A stretch of DNA of 64,000 nt from a bacterium (GTDB taxonomy: Bacteria > Bacillota_A > Clostridia > Lachnospirales > Lachnospiraceae), in contig SFQZ01000007.1 in NCBI GenBank assembly GCA_004562915.1, positions 1-64,000 on the forward strand, given 5' to 3'. A program made the position numbers and the translations under genes. The notes beneath the pieces were generated by a model. That model saw nothing but the letters and a program-made list of their open reading frames with translations. It was not told the DNA's origin and made no database searches. Of this stretch, positions 32,519 through 41,904 are shown piece by piece (the stretch's first letter is position 1; every line of letters starts with the position of its first letter).

Positions 32519-33823
32519 ATGAGAGAAAAGTATGAATCTTTATCTGCCAGTGAGCTTCGGGAAGTGGCAAAAGCGAGAGGACTGAAAGGTATTTCCGGGT
32601 TGCGAAAAGATGAATTGGTAGAACGTATGCTTACGGAAGATATAAAAGAACAGGAAAAACAGATTGAGGAAAAGAAAGCTGAATTTGGACAGCTGGATAG
32701 TGGAATTGAAGCACATGGAATATTGGAAGTGCTTGCGGACGGCTATGGATTTATCCGCAGCGACAATTATCTGCCGGGGGAAAATGATGTTTATGTATCA
32801 CCGTCTCAGATCCGGCGTTTTAATTTAAAGACCGGAGATATCCTCCGGGGAAGCACTAGAGTGAAAAGTCAGAATGAAAAGTTTAGTGCACTGCTTTATG
32901 TAACTTCTATCAACGGAATGTCCCCAAATGAAAGCGTGAAACGCTATAATTTTGAAGATATGACACCGGTTTTTCCGAATCAAAGACTTCGTCTGGAACG
33001 TCCGGGAGGAAGTATGGCGATGCGGATTACTGATCTGGTCAGTCCTATCGGAAAAGGACAGAGAGGAATGATCGTTTCTCCGCCGAAAGCCGGAAAGACA
33101 ACATTGCTGAAAGAAGCTGCTCAGTCGATTCTGCGCAATAATTCGGAGATGCATCTGATCATTCTGCTGATTGATGAACGTCCGGAAGAAGTAACGGATA
33201 TGAAAGAGGCAATCAAAGGAAAAAATGTAGAAGTGATTTATTCTACATTTGATGAGCTTCCGGATCACCACAGAAGAGTATCGGAGATGGTGATTGAGCG
33301 GGCGAAACGTCTGGTAGAGCATAAGAAAGATGTCACTATTTTTATTGACAGTATCACGCGTCTTGCGAGAGCTTATAACCTTACTGTTCCTCCCAGCGGA
33401 AGAACTTTGACAGGTGGTCTTGATCCGGCGGCCCTGCATATGCCTAAGCGCTTTTTTGGTGCAGCCAGAAATATGCGTGAAGGAGGAAGTCTTACGATCC
33501 TTGCCACTGCGCTGGTGGATACAGGAAGTAAGATGGATGATGTGGTATATGAAGAATTTAAGGGTACCGGTAATATGGAACTGATTCTTGACAGGAAACT
33601 TCAGGAGAAAAGAGTGTTCCCTGCGATTGATATTGCCAAATCAGGAACCAGAAGAGAGGATCTTTTACTGACTTCGGATGAACAGGAAGCAGTGTACATT
33701 ATGAGAAAAGCGCTGAATGGTATGAAAGCCGATGAGGCTACAGAAAATATTCTGAATATGTTTGCGAGAACCAGAAACAATCAGGAACTGGTTCAGCAGA
33801 TACGAAAACAGAAATTTATCTAG
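32519..33823 (+). CDS. rho: transcription termination factor Rho
   Basis: Hexameric RNA-dependent ATPase that ends transcription. 434 residues: N-terminal Rho_N/SAP-like helices (ASELREVAKARGLKGIS), an acidic-basic linker of only ~30 residues (compact compared with rho proteins of many Clostridia), the cold-shock RNA-binding domain (~65-135; GILEVLADGYGFIRS), then the RecA-like motor with Walker A PPKAGKTTLL (~189), LIDERPEEVTD, Walker B TIFIDSITRLARAYN, Q-loop PPSGRTLTGGLDP and R-loop GSLTILATALVDTGSKMDD. Ribosome site AAAGGAAAAAGTGA precedes the ATG. Confidence 0.97.
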   Translation: MREKYESLSASELREVAKARGLKGISGLRKDELVERMLTEDIKEQEKQIEEKKAEFGQLDSGIEAHGILEVLADGYGFIRSDNYLPGENDVYVSPSQIRRFNLKTGDILRGSTRVKSQNEKFSALLYVTSINGMSPNESVKRYNFEDMTPVFPNQRLRLERPGGSMAMRITDLVSPIGKGQRGMIVSPPKAGKTTLLKEAAQSILRNNSEMHLIILLIDERPEEVTDMKEAIKGKNVEVIYSTFDELPDHHRRVSEMVIERAKRLVEHKKDVTIFIDSITRLARAYNLTVPPSGRTLTGGLDPAALHMPKRFFGAARNMREGGSLTILATALVDTGSKMDDVVYEEFKGTGNMELILDRKLQEKRVFPAIDIAKSGTRREDLLLTSDEQEAVYIMRKALNGMKADEATENILNMFARTRNNQELVQQIRKQKFI

Positions 33824-33851
33824 GGAAAATGCAAAAAATAACGGAAACAAC

Positions 33852-33880
33852 TTGCAATTCTTTTGGAGATATGTTATACT
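33852..33880 (+). promoter_or_regulatory. rpmE promoter
   Basis: TTGCAA (33852-33857), a 17-base spacer and TATACT (33875-33880). Confidence 0.75.
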
Positions 33881-33955
33881 TTACAAGCTGTTTAAGTAGC
33901 AAAAAGCGAAATGATACAAAAAATAGATAAAATATAATCAGAAGAGGTGAAAACA

Positions 33956-34159
33956 ATGAGAGAAGGAATCCATCCAACATATTATCAGGCAACGGTAACT
34001 TGCAACTGTGGAAACACATTTGTAACAGGTTCTACAAAGAAAGATATCCACGTAGAAATCTGTTCCAAATGCCATCCTTTCTATACAGGACAGCAGAAAG
34101 CTGCAGCAGCTCGTGGACGTATTGATAAGTTCAATAAAAAATACGGTATTAAAGCATAA
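33956..34159 (+). CDS. rpmE: 50S ribosomal protein L31, zinc-binding form
   Basis: 67 residues. Start ATG 33956; the GTG at 33947 is part of the AGAGGTG binding site. The four zinc cysteines are kept as CNC near residue 16-18 and CSKC at ~37-40, so this is the zinc-containing C+ form rather than the zinc-free paralogue made in zinc shortage. MREGIHPTYY at the start and CHPFYTGQQK are diagnostic. The order rho-rpmE-DUF1385-prmC-prfA is common in Firmicutes. Own promoter and terminator. Confidence 0.97.
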   Translation: MREGIHPTYYQATVTCNCGNTFVTGSTKKDIHVEICSKCHPFYTGQQKAAAARGRIDKFNKKYGIKA

Positions 34160-34178
34160 GAAAATAAGAGGATCGGAC

Positions 34179-34210
34179 GGGTTGAGGTTGATGAAATCTC
34201 AACCTGTTTT
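34179..34210 (+). terminator. rpmE terminator
   Basis: Stem GGTTGAG/CTCAACC (34180-34186 and 34198-34204) followed by GTTTTA. Confidence 0.7.
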
Positions 34211-34242
34211 ACTCTATGGAAAAATGCGATTGTGGAGGTAAG

Positions 34243-35202
34243 ATGAAATCATCAAATATCGGTGGTCAGGCAGTCATGGAAGGTATCATGATGAGAAGCG
34301 GTGACCAGTATTCTGTGGGGGTTAGAAAGCCGGATGGTGAAATTGAAGTAAAAGTGGAGCCATATATCAGCTGGTCAAAGGATAAAATATTATGGAAACT
34401 TCCCATATTTCGTGGTGTGGTTTCTTTTTTTGAATCCCTTGTGGTGGGGATGAAGTGTCTGATGTATTCAGCCAGCTTTTATGAAGATGAGGAAGAGAAT
34501 CAGAAGAACAAAGACAAAATGACCCAGGAAGAATCAGCCCGGGCAGAAGCCAGAAAAGAGAAACAGGATCAGTGGATCATGTATGGGACAGTGGCTGTTT
34601 CTGTGGTTTTGTCCGTAGCTCTTTTTATTCTGCTTCCTTATTTTATTGCAAGTGTTTTGCGGTGGATAACACAGTCTGAAGGTGTGATCGCTGTTGCGGA
34701 AGCTTGTGTGAGAATGCTGATATTTTTGGGATATCTTCTTTTGATTTCACGAATGAAAGATATTCAGCGGGTTTTTATGTACCATGGTGCGGAACACAAA
34801 TGTATTAATTGTATTGAACATGGAATGGAACTGAATGTGGAAAATGTCATGAAGAGCTCAAGAGAACACAAGCGGTGCGGAACCAGTTTTCTTCTGTTTG
34901 TAATGATCGTCAGTATTATTTTCTTCCTTTTTATCCGTGTGTCGTCTCCATGGCTCAGAGTAGTTGTGAGGTTGCTTCTTATGCCGGTGATTGCCGGAGT
35001 ATCTTATGAAATTATCCGTCTGGCAGGAAGAAGTGAGAATCCGGTAGTAGTTCTTTTAAGTAAGCCGGGATTAGCACTACAGAATCTTACAACAAGGGAA
35101 CCGGAACCTGAAATGGTAGAAGTGGCGATTCGAGCTGTAGAAGCGGTATTTGACTGGAAAGAATATCTGAAAGAAAACTTTCCGGATGGGGAAGAACAAT
35201 GA
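34243..35202 (+). CDS. DUF1385 membrane protein
   Basis: 319 residues from ATG 34243, chosen because GGAGG lies just upstream; ATG 34216 has no binding site. The start SNIGGQAVMEGIMMRSG is the signature of DUF1385. Three to four membrane helices follow (~105-140, ~155-180, ~215-260) around the conserved MYHGAEHKCINCIEHG segment (His, Glu, His, Cys, Cys: possible metal site). In Firmicutes this gene almost always sits between rpmE and prmC-prfA, but its function is not known. It overlaps prmC by four bases. Confidence 0.92.
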   Translation: MKSSNIGGQAVMEGIMMRSGDQYSVGVRKPDGEIEVKVEPYISWSKDKILWKLPIFRGVVSFFESLVVGMKCLMYSASFYEDEEENQKNKDKMTQEESARAEARKEKQDQWIMYGTVAVSVVLSVALFILLPYFIASVLRWITQSEGVIAVAEACVRMLIFLGYLLLISRMKDIQRVFMYHGAEHKCINCIEHGMELNVENVMKSSREHKRCGTSFLLFVMIVSIIFFLFIRVSSPWLRVVVRLLLMPVIAGVSYEIIRLAGRSENPVVVLLSKPGLALQNLTTREPEPEMVEVAIRAVEAVFDWKEYLKENFPDGEEQ

Positions 35203-36038
35203 ATACACTTCGGGAATTATTAAAACTGGGAACTTTCAGTCTGGAAAAAGCTGGTGTACCGGATGCGGGATCTGATGCCTGGGCACTTATGGAATTTTCT
35301 TTTGGAATAGAAAAAGGCTATTATTTTCTGCATGAAGATGATAAAATAGAAAAAGAACTGCAGGAAGAATATGAGAAGCTGATTGCTGCAAGGGCAAAAA
35401 GAATTCCTCTTCAGCAGATTACAGGGATCGCATGGTTCATGGGATATCCATTCTATGTAAATGAAAATGTATTGACTCCGAGATTTGACACGGAGATTTT
35501 GACAGAACAAGTAGGAAAGCTTTTAAAACCGGGGATGCGAATTCTGGATCTATGTACCGGCAGTGGATGTATTCTTTTAAGCCTGCTGGCAGAATATCGG
35601 GAATGGAATCTTGAAGGTGTCGGAGCAGATATTTCCAGAGCAGCATTGGATGTGGCTGAGAAAAATAAAAAGAGTCTGGACGTCAGAGCCAGACTGATTG
35701 AAAGCAATCTGTTTTCCGATGTGGAAGGAAGCTTTGATTTGATTGTGTCCAATCCTCCTTATATAGCCACCGGTGAGCTGAAGGAGCTGATGCCGGAAGT
35801 GAGGGATCATGAACCATGGCTGGCATTGGATGGAAAAGAAGACGGACTTTATTATTACAGGGAAATTACAAAGCAGGCAGCAGAATACTTATGTAAAGGT
35901 GGATGGCTCTGTTTTGAAATAGGATATAACCAGGGAAAGGCCATAGAACAAATTATGAAAGAGGCCGGTTACAGGGATATAAGGATTGGAAAAGATCTGG
36001 CTGGACTGGATCGGACAGCAATCGGGCGTATAGAATAG
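35199..36038 (+). CDS. prmC: release factor glutamine N5-methyltransferase PrmC
   Basis: Methylates the glutamine of the GGQ motif in release factors, using SAM. 279 residues: N-terminal helical domain that binds the release factor, then a Rossmann fold with LDLCTGSGCILLSLLAE (~113-129), GADISRAALDVAEKN, and the NPPYIATGE substrate-binding motif (~184-192). Coupled by ATGA overlap to the DUF1385 gene. Its substrate gene prfA follows after 22 bases, a strong functional context. Confidence 0.96.
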   Translation: MNTLRELLKLGTFSLEKAGVPDAGSDAWALMEFSFGIEKGYYFLHEDDKIEKELQEEYEKLIAARAKRIPLQQITGIAWFMGYPFYVNENVLTPRFDTEILTEQVGKLLKPGMRILDLCTGSGCILLSLLAEYREWNLEGVGADISRAALDVAEKNKKSLDVRARLIESNLFSDVEGSFDLIVSNPPYIATGELKELMPEVRDHEPWLALDGKEDGLYYYREITKQAAEYLCKGGWLCFEIGYNQGKAIEQIMKEAGYRDIRIGKDLAGLDRTAIGRIE

Positions 36039-36060
36039 AAAAAAATCAGGAGGAAAGAAC

Positions 36061-37137
36061 ATGTTTGATAAATTGGAGGATCTGCTGATTCGTCTGGAGG
36101 AAATACTCAGTGAGTTAAATGAGCCAGGTGTGGCTAATGACCCTTCCAGATTTCAAAAACTGATGAAAGAACAGAGTGAACTGCAGCCAATCGTGGATGC
36201 TTATAAAGAATATAAAGGATGCCAGCAGACAGTAGAGGAAAGTTTATCTATGCTGGATGAAGAAACCGATGAAGAGATGCGGGAGATGCTGAAAGATGAA
36301 CTGGCAGATGCCAAAAAGCGCATTGAAGAACTGGAGCGTGAGCTGAAGATTCTTCTTCTGCCGAAGGATCCGAATGATAACAGAAACGTAATCGTTGAGA
36401 TACGTGCCGGTGCCGGCGGAGATGAGGCGGCTTTGTTTGCTGCAGAGATCTATCGTATGTATGTGAAATATGCAGAAACACAGCGGTGGAAAACGGAGAT
36501 GCTTTCTCTGAATGAAAATGGTATTGGCGGTTTTAAAGAAGTAACATTTATGATTAATGGAAATGGTGCATATTCGCGTCTGAAGTATGAAAGCGGTGTT
36601 CATCGTGTGCAGCGTGTTCCGGAGACTGAGTCGGGTGGAAGAATCCATACTTCAACGATCACTGTTGCAATTATGCCGGAGGCTGAAGAGATTGATTTTG
36701 AGCTGGATCTGAATGATTGTAAGTTTGATGTGTTCCGTGCATCAGGAAACGGTGGTCAGTGCGTCAATACCACAGACTCTGCGGTACGTTTGACACACAT
36801 TCCTACGGGAATCGTTATTTCCTGTCAGGATGAAAAATCACAGTTAAAAAACAGGGATAAAGCTTTGAAAGTGCTGCGTTCCCGTTTGTATGATCTGGAA
36901 CTTCAAAAGCGCCATGATGCAGAGGCTGAAGCAAGAAGGAGTCAGGTAGGAACAGGGGATCGTTCCGAAAAGATCAGAACCTACAACTTTCCTCAGGGAA
37001 GAGTGACAGATCATCGGATCAAATTGACGCTTCATCGCCTTGACGGTATCCTGAACGGAGATCTGGATGAAATTATTGACAGTCTTATTGCGGCGGATCA
37101 GGCAGCAAAGCTGGCAAATCTGCAGGAAGAAAACTGA
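36061..37137 (+). CDS. prfA: peptide chain release factor 1
   Basis: Recognises UAG and UAA and triggers peptide release. 358 residues, normal length. The GGQ catalytic motif is in ASGNGGQCVNTTDSAVR (~233-249); Cys follows Gln where His is usual. The codon-recognition tripeptide is P-E-T in RVPETESGGR (~187-196), the RF1 type (P-x-T), not the SPF of RF2. Standard N-terminal helices and domain 2/4 are present. Directly downstream of prmC. AGGAGG precedes the start. Confidence 0.97.
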   Translation: MFDKLEDLLIRLEEILSELNEPGVANDPSRFQKLMKEQSELQPIVDAYKEYKGCQQTVEESLSMLDEETDEEMREMLKDELADAKKRIEELERELKILLLPKDPNDNRNVIVEIRAGAGGDEAALFAAEIYRMYVKYAETQRWKTEMLSLNENGIGGFKEVTFMINGNGAYSRLKYESGVHRVQRVPETESGGRIHTSTITVAIMPEAEEIDFELDLNDCKFDVFRASGNGGQCVNTTDSAVRLTHIPTGIVISCQDEKSQLKNRDKALKVLRSRLYDLELQKRHDAEAEARRSQVGTGDRSEKIRTYNFPQGRVTDHRIKLTLHRLDGILNGDLDEIIDSLIAADQAAKLANLQEEN

Positions 37138-37206
37138 CAGAGAAAACCACATGTAAATGCAGTCAAAACTGTAGGACAAAACGGAAGAGTGCTTTAGGAG
37201 GGAAAA

Positions 37207-38130
37207 ATGAAGAAAACCACATTGGCGATTATGGCAGCAGGGATCGGCAGCAGATTTGGTAAAGGAATCAAGCAACTGGCACCTGTAGGACCAAATGGTG
37301 AGATTATTATGGATTATTCAATCTATGATGCACTGGAAGCGGGATTTAATAGAATTGTATTTATCATCAGAAAAGATCTGGAGAAAGATTTCCGAGAGGT
37401 GATTGGGAAAAGAATAGAAAAAATCGCAGATGTAACTTACGTTTATCAGGAACTGGATGATCTTCCGAAAGGCTTTATGAAACCGGAGGAAAGAACCAAG
37501 CCCTGGGGAACCGGTCAGGCGGTGCTTTGCTGTAAAGATGTGATCCATGAGCCCTTCGCAGTGATCAATGCGGATGATTATTATGGGAAAGATCCTTTTG
37601 TAAAGCTTCATGATTATCTGGTACAGGAGCATCCTCAGAAAGATGGAAAGGCAGATATCTGTATGGCTGGTTTCGTACTAAAGAATACCTTGAGTGATAA
37701 TGGAGGTGTTACCCGGGGAATCTGCAAGTTGGATCATAACAAGAAGCTATCAGGCATTCAGGAGACATTCCATATTGTAAAGACACCGGAGGGAGCAGGA
37801 GTAGAAACCGATACTGGTATAGAACCTCTGAATCCGGAGAGTCTGGTTTCTATGAATATGTGGGGATTTCAGCCGGAATTTTTGTCTGTATTGGAAGCGG
37901 GATTTGTATCATTTCTTCAGGAAATCCCTGAGGGTGATCTGAAAAAAGAGTATCTGCTGCCGTCAAAAGTAGACCAGATGCTTAAAGCGGATAAAGCGGA
38001 AGTTACAGTTTTGAAAACGCATTCACACTGGTTTGGAGTGACTTATCAGGAAGACAGAGAATCTGTTGTACAAGAAATACAGAAATTGATAGAGCAGGGA
38101 GTATATGGCAACCGCCTTTTTGAAAAGTAG
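37207..38130 (+). CDS. sugar-phosphate nucleotidyltransferase family protein
   Basis: 307 residues with the GT-A-like fold of NTP transferases. The start TLAIMAAGIGSRFG is the nucleotide-binding loop (here GIGSRFG rather than the commoner GxGTRM), VINADDYYGKDPF (~118-130) gives the metal-binding aspartates, and GTGQAVLCC is also typical. The sugar and nucleotide specificity cannot be read. It lies 12 bases before glmM and probably shares its transcript, so it may use the sugar-1-phosphate made next door. AGGAGGG precedes the ATG. Confidence 0.85.
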   Translation: MKKTTLAIMAAGIGSRFGKGIKQLAPVGPNGEIIMDYSIYDALEAGFNRIVFIIRKDLEKDFREVIGKRIEKIADVTYVYQELDDLPKGFMKPEERTKPWGTGQAVLCCKDVIHEPFAVINADDYYGKDPFVKLHDYLVQEHPQKDGKADICMAGFVLKNTLSDNGGVTRGICKLDHNKKLSGIQETFHIVKTPEGAGVETDTGIEPLNPESLVSMNMWGFQPEFLSVLEAGFVSFLQEIPEGDLKKEYLLPSKVDQMLKADKAEVTVLKTHSHWFGVTYQEDRESVVQEIQKLIEQGVYGNRLFEK

Positions 38131-38142
38131 GAGGAAAAAATA

Positions 38143-39486
38143 ATGGGTAAATATTTTGGAACAGATGGTTTCCGTGGAGAGGCAAATGTAGATCTTACAG
38201 TGGAGCATGCTTTTAAAGTTGGTCGTTTTCTGGGATGGTATTTTGGAAAAGATCATAAAGCACAGATTGTGATCGGAAAAGATACCAGACGAAGCAGTTA
38301 TATGTTTGAGTATTCTCTCGTAGCAGGATTGACAGCATCGGGAGCTGATGTATATCTGTTGCATGTGACTACTACCCCGAGTGTTTCCTATGTTGTGCGT
38401 ACGGAAAATTTTGACTGTGGTATCATGATTTCAGCCAGCCATAATCCGTTTTATGATAATGGTATCAAAATCATCAATGGAAATGGACAAAAGATGGAAG
38501 CAGATGTGGAAGAACAGATTGAAAAGTATATTGATGATGAAAAACCCAGAGTTCCTTATGCAGTGCGTGAGAATGTGGGGCGAACAGTAGATTTTTCTGC
38601 AGGAAGAAATCGGTATATCGGATATCTGATTTCTATTCCTACCCGTTCTTTTAAAAACTACAGAGTTGGTCTGGACTGTGCAAACGGAAGCGCTTCTTCT
38701 GTTGCAAAAAGCGTATTTGACGCTCTGGGAGCAAAAACCTATGTGATCAACAACGAACCGGATGGAACGAACATTAATACAAATTGCGGATCCACACATA
38801 TTGAAGTCATGCAGAAGTTTGTCAAAGAAAAACATCTGGATGTGGGATTTGCTTATGATGGTGATGCTGACAGATGTATTGCAGTGGATCATCTGGGGAA
38901 TATTATTAATGGTGATCTGATTATGTATATCTGCGGTAAGTATCTGATGGAGCAGGGAAAACTGGAACATAATACGATCGTTACCACAGTCATGTCAAAT
39001 CTGGGACTGTATAAAGCGTGCGACAGGGCAGGAATTAAGTATGAACAGACGGCTGTTGGAGATAAATACGTATGTGAAAATATGATGGCGAATGGTCACA
39101 GTCTTGGCGGAGAACAGTCCGGTCATATTATTTTCAGTAAGCATGCTACCACAGGTGATGGTATTCTTACTTCACTGATGGTGATGGAGGTTATGATTGA
39201 AAAGAAACTTCCATTGAATCTGCTGGCTTCAGAAGTTACTATTTATCCGCAGCTTCTGAAAAATGTCCGGGTGTCTAATAAAGCGGCTGCAAGAAATAAT
39301 GCGGCTGTGAAGGAAATTATTGCACAGGTAGAAAAGGAGCTGGGCAGCGACGGAAGAATTCTGGTAAGAGAAAGTGGAACGGAGCCGGTAATCCGTGTTA
39401 TGGTAGAAGCTAAAAAAGATGCGATCTGCAAAGAAATGGTTGATAAAGTGATTGATGTTATGGATAAAGAGGGTCTGATTCTATAA
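38143..39486 (+). CDS. glmM: phosphoglucosamine mutase family protein (GlmM-like)
   Basis: 447 residues of the alpha-D-phosphohexomutase family, which in GlmM converts glucosamine-6-phosphate to glucosamine-1-phosphate for peptidoglycan. KYFGTDGFRGEAN at the start, the phosphoserine loop in GIMISASHNPFYDNG (~97-111), the metal loop FAYDGDADRC (~236-245), a sugar-binding GGEQSGHII (~326), and the phosphate-binding RESGTEPVIRVM (~415-426). The GEQSGH form favours glucosamine over mannose. Followed with a one-base overlap by a lipoprotein gene. Confidence 0.93.
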   Translation: MGKYFGTDGFRGEANVDLTVEHAFKVGRFLGWYFGKDHKAQIVIGKDTRRSSYMFEYSLVAGLTASGADVYLLHVTTTPSVSYVVRTENFDCGIMISASHNPFYDNGIKIINGNGQKMEADVEEQIEKYIDDEKPRVPYAVRENVGRTVDFSAGRNRYIGYLISIPTRSFKNYRVGLDCANGSASSVAKSVFDALGAKTYVINNEPDGTNINTNCGSTHIEVMQKFVKEKHLDVGFAYDGDADRCIAVDHLGNIINGDLIMYICGKYLMEQGKLEHNTIVTTVMSNLGLYKACDRAGIKYEQTAVGDKYVCENMMANGHSLGGEQSGHIIFSKHATTGDGILTSLMVMEVMIEKKLPLNLLASEVTIYPQLLKNVRVSNKAAARNNAAVKEIIAQVEKELGSDGRILVRESGTEPVIRVMVEAKKDAICKEMVDKVIDVMDKEGLIL

Positions 39487-40520
39487 TGAAAAAGTTTTTG
39501 GCGATACTGGGATGTCTGATTTTCATGGTTTCCGGCTGCAGTGATGACAGAGTGGATCAATATTACGAGAGCGGTATTGCTGCTATTGAACAGGGAGATT
39601 ATGATGCCGCTATTGAAGAGCTTGAACAGGTGATCCAGGCTGAAGAAAGATTGCCGGAGGCATACAGAGCATATGGAATTGCCTGGTTGTCCAAAAAATC
39701 TTATCCGGAGGCAATCGCTGCATTTTCCAGAAGTTTGAATTCCATGGATGATGAGAATGAAGAATTCGAAAAGGATGTCATGTATTATCTGGCTGAAGCC
39801 CGTTTGCTGCAGGGAGAAGTGGATAAAGCACTTGGGGTTTATGGGGATATTCTGAAAAAGGGAGAGGATCCCCAGGCCTTTTTCCTGAGGGGAAAAGTGT
39901 ATATGAACCGGAACGATTATGAAAATGCCGGAAAAGATTTTGCAAGAGCAGTTGAGGGTTGTAAAGATTATAATCTGTATATCAATATATATCAGATATA
40001 TGCAGACAAAAATAAGGCGGTAGATGGTGATGTCTATCTGGAACAGGCTCTGTCGATGGAGCCGGAGACCGGGGAAGACTATTATCATCGAGGCAGAATA
40101 TATGAGTATCGGAAAGATTATGATAAAGCAAAAGAAGCGCTGATTCAGGCCTTGGAGCTGGAATATGAGGATGCAATGCTTCTTTTGGGAAGAATCTATC
40201 TGGAGACGGATGATTCGACCAGTGCAAGATCTATGTATAAGGAATATCTTTCACAGAGTGAAAATGGTGCCAGAGCGTACAATGGTCTTGCGATATGTGA
40301 CATTTATGAGGAGAATTATGACAGTGCCCTTGAAAATATTCAAAGGGGACTTGCAGAGAATAATTCTGAGGAGACAAGAGGACTTTTGTATAATGAAATT
40401 GTGGCATATGAAGGAAAATGTGATTTTGATACCGCAAAAGAAAAAATGAAAGTTTTTCTTGAACAATATCCGGATGATCCGGATGCTTTGAGAGAAAATG
40501 AATTTCTTTCTACCAGATAG
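39486..40520 (+). CDS. TPR-repeat lipoprotein
   Basis: 344 residues. Lipoprotein signal peptide with lipobox VSGC (Cys at about residue 18), so it is anchored on the outer face of the membrane. About eight tetratricopeptide repeats follow (examples: YYESGIAAIEQGDYDAAIEE, AYRAYGIAWLSKKSYPEAI, YYHRGRIYEYRKDYDKAKEA). No catalytic domain is visible, so it is probably a binding or assembly scaffold. Its ATG shares one base with the glmM stop (TAATG), giving translational coupling, and it is followed by hflX after 14 bases. Confidence 0.87.
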   Translation: MKKFLAILGCLIFMVSGCSDDRVDQYYESGIAAIEQGDYDAAIEELEQVIQAEERLPEAYRAYGIAWLSKKSYPEAIAAFSRSLNSMDDENEEFEKDVMYYLAEARLLQGEVDKALGVYGDILKKGEDPQAFFLRGKVYMNRNDYENAGKDFARAVEGCKDYNLYINIYQIYADKNKAVDGDVYLEQALSMEPETGEDYYHRGRIYEYRKDYDKAKEALIQALELEYEDAMLLLGRIYLETDDSTSARSMYKEYLSQSENGARAYNGLAICDIYEENYDSALENIQRGLAENNSEETRGLLYNEIVAYEGKCDFDTAKEKMKVFLEQYPDDPDALRENEFLSTR

Positions 40521-40534
40521 CAGGAGGAATGCAT

Positions 40535-41770
40535 ATGTATGAGATGGGGGAACAGATGGAGCGGGTAATTCTTGTGGGAGTCCAGACCTGTGACGGGGAC
40601 GATACCGTTCAGTCGTTGCTGGAACTGCGTGAATTGGCAGAAACAGCAGGTGCGGCAGCTGTAGGAACTGTAATGCAGAGCAGAGAGTCTGTCCACCCGG
40701 CTACGTATCTGGGAAAAGGAAAACTGGAAGAATTGAAAGAACTTCTTTATGATCTGGATGCTACGGGGGTAATCTGTGACGATGAGCTGTCGCCGGCTCA
40801 GATGAATAATCTGGAACAGGAACTGGAATGCAAAGTAATGGATCGAACCATGGTGATTCTTGATATTTTTGCCAGCCGAGCAAAGACCAGTGAAGGTAAA
40901 ATACAGGTGGAACTGGCACAGCTTAAATACAGAGCAGCTCGTCTGGTAGGTATGAGAGCTTCTCTTTCCCGTCTGGGAGGAGGAATTGGTACAAGAGGTC
41001 CGGGAGAAAAGAAACTGGAGATGGATCGCCGTATGATTCATGCCAGAATCGGACAGCTGAAAGAACAGTTGGAAGAGGTACAGAGGCACAGAGAACTGAT
41101 ACGAAGTCAAAGAGAAAAAAAGCGAACCAAGGTTGCAGCTATCGTAGGTTATACCAATGCCGGGAAATCTACGCTGTTAAATCAGCTGACGGGATCGGAT
41201 GTGCTGGAAGAGGATCAGCTTTTTGCTACGCTGGATCCAACTACCAGAGTACTGGATCTGCCGGGAAAACAGCAGATTCTGCTTACAGATACCGTAGGTT
41301 TTATACGCAAACTACCCCATCATCTGATAGAAGCTTTTAAAAGTACACTGGAAGAAGCAAAATTTGCTGATCTGATTCTTCATGTAGTGGATGCTTCCAA
41401 TCCTCAGAAAGAAGAACATATGCATGTGGTATATGATACACTGCGTCAGCTTGGCGTATCTGATAAAAAGATAATCACATTGTTTAATAAACAGGATATC
41501 TGTACAGATAAAGAGCAGCTGCGGGACTTTCAGGCAGATTATGTATTGAATATTTCTGCCAGAAGCCGACAGGGGCTGGATGAGCTGAAGGAACTGTTAG
41601 AGCAAATTCTGAGAGAGGATCAGATTTATATTGAAAGACTGTATCCTTATGAGAAAGCAGGGATTATTGCGCAGATCAGGAGCTATGGAGAAGTGATGGA
41701 AGAAGAATATCTGCCGGAGGGAATTGCCGTGAAAGCTTATATTCCGATGGAAATCTATAGCCAGATTTGA
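40535..41770 (+). CDS. hflX: GTPase HflX
   Basis: Ribosome-associated GTPase that splits stalled ribosomes. Start ATG 40535, seven bases after AGGAGG; the ATG at 40529 is against that site. 411 residues. N-terminal HflX domain (HPATYLGKGKLEEL ~53-66; FASRAKTSEGKIQVELAQLKYRAARL), glycine-rich RLGGGIGTRGPGEKKLEMDRR, then the G domain: G1 GYTNAGKSTLLNQL (~203), G3 DTVGFI, G4 NKQD, G5 SARS. The transcript ends at a long hairpin before the nrdD promoter. Confidence 0.95.
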   Translation: MYEMGEQMERVILVGVQTCDGDDTVQSLLELRELAETAGAAAVGTVMQSRESVHPATYLGKGKLEELKELLYDLDATGVICDDELSPAQMNNLEQELECKVMDRTMVILDIFASRAKTSEGKIQVELAQLKYRAARLVGMRASLSRLGGGIGTRGPGEKKLEMDRRMIHARIGQLKEQLEEVQRHRELIRSQREKKRTKVAAIVGYTNAGKSTLLNQLTGSDVLEEDQLFATLDPTTRVLDLPGKQQILLTDTVGFIRKLPHHLIEAFKSTLEEAKFADLILHVVDASNPQKEEHMHVVYDTLRQLGVSDKKIITLFNKQDICTDKEQLRDFQADYVLNISARSRQGLDELKELLEQILREDQIYIERLYPYEKAGIIAQIRSYGEVMEEEYLPEGIAVKAYIPMEIYSQI

Positions 41771-41809
41771 GAATGCTGGTTTACAGAAGTATGTATGAAA
41801 GAATGAGAA

Positions 41810-41848
41810 AACCTTGAAATCCTGGTGTATTACGGTATATTCAAGGTT
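41810..41848 (+). terminator. terminator after hflX
   Basis: Nine-bp stem AACCTTGAA/TTCAAGGTT (41810-41818 and 41840-41848) with a 21-base loop; the tail is AT-rich, not a pure T run. Confidence 0.5.
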
Positions 41849-41858
41849 ACATAATAAA

Positions 41859-41904
41859 ACACTATATATTGTGTTTGACAAAATAAAAGCACAATATATA
41901 GTGC
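41859..41904 (+). promoter_or_regulatory. two NrdR boxes over the nrdD promoter
   Basis: ACACTATATATTGTGT (41859-41874) and GCACAATATATAGTGC (41889-41904) fit the 16-bp palindromic NrdR box and are 30 bases apart, about three helical turns. They bracket a promoter with -35 TTGACA (41875-41880) and -10 TATAGT (41897-41902), so bound NrdR would cover it. A second possible promoter (TTGACA 41913-41918, TAGTAT 41936-41941) lies just downstream. Confidence 0.9.

Noticed and set aside
39243..40088. 281-codon minus-strand frame over glmM and the TPR lipoprotein gene
   Set aside because: Antisense to two well-supported genes, with no start signals.
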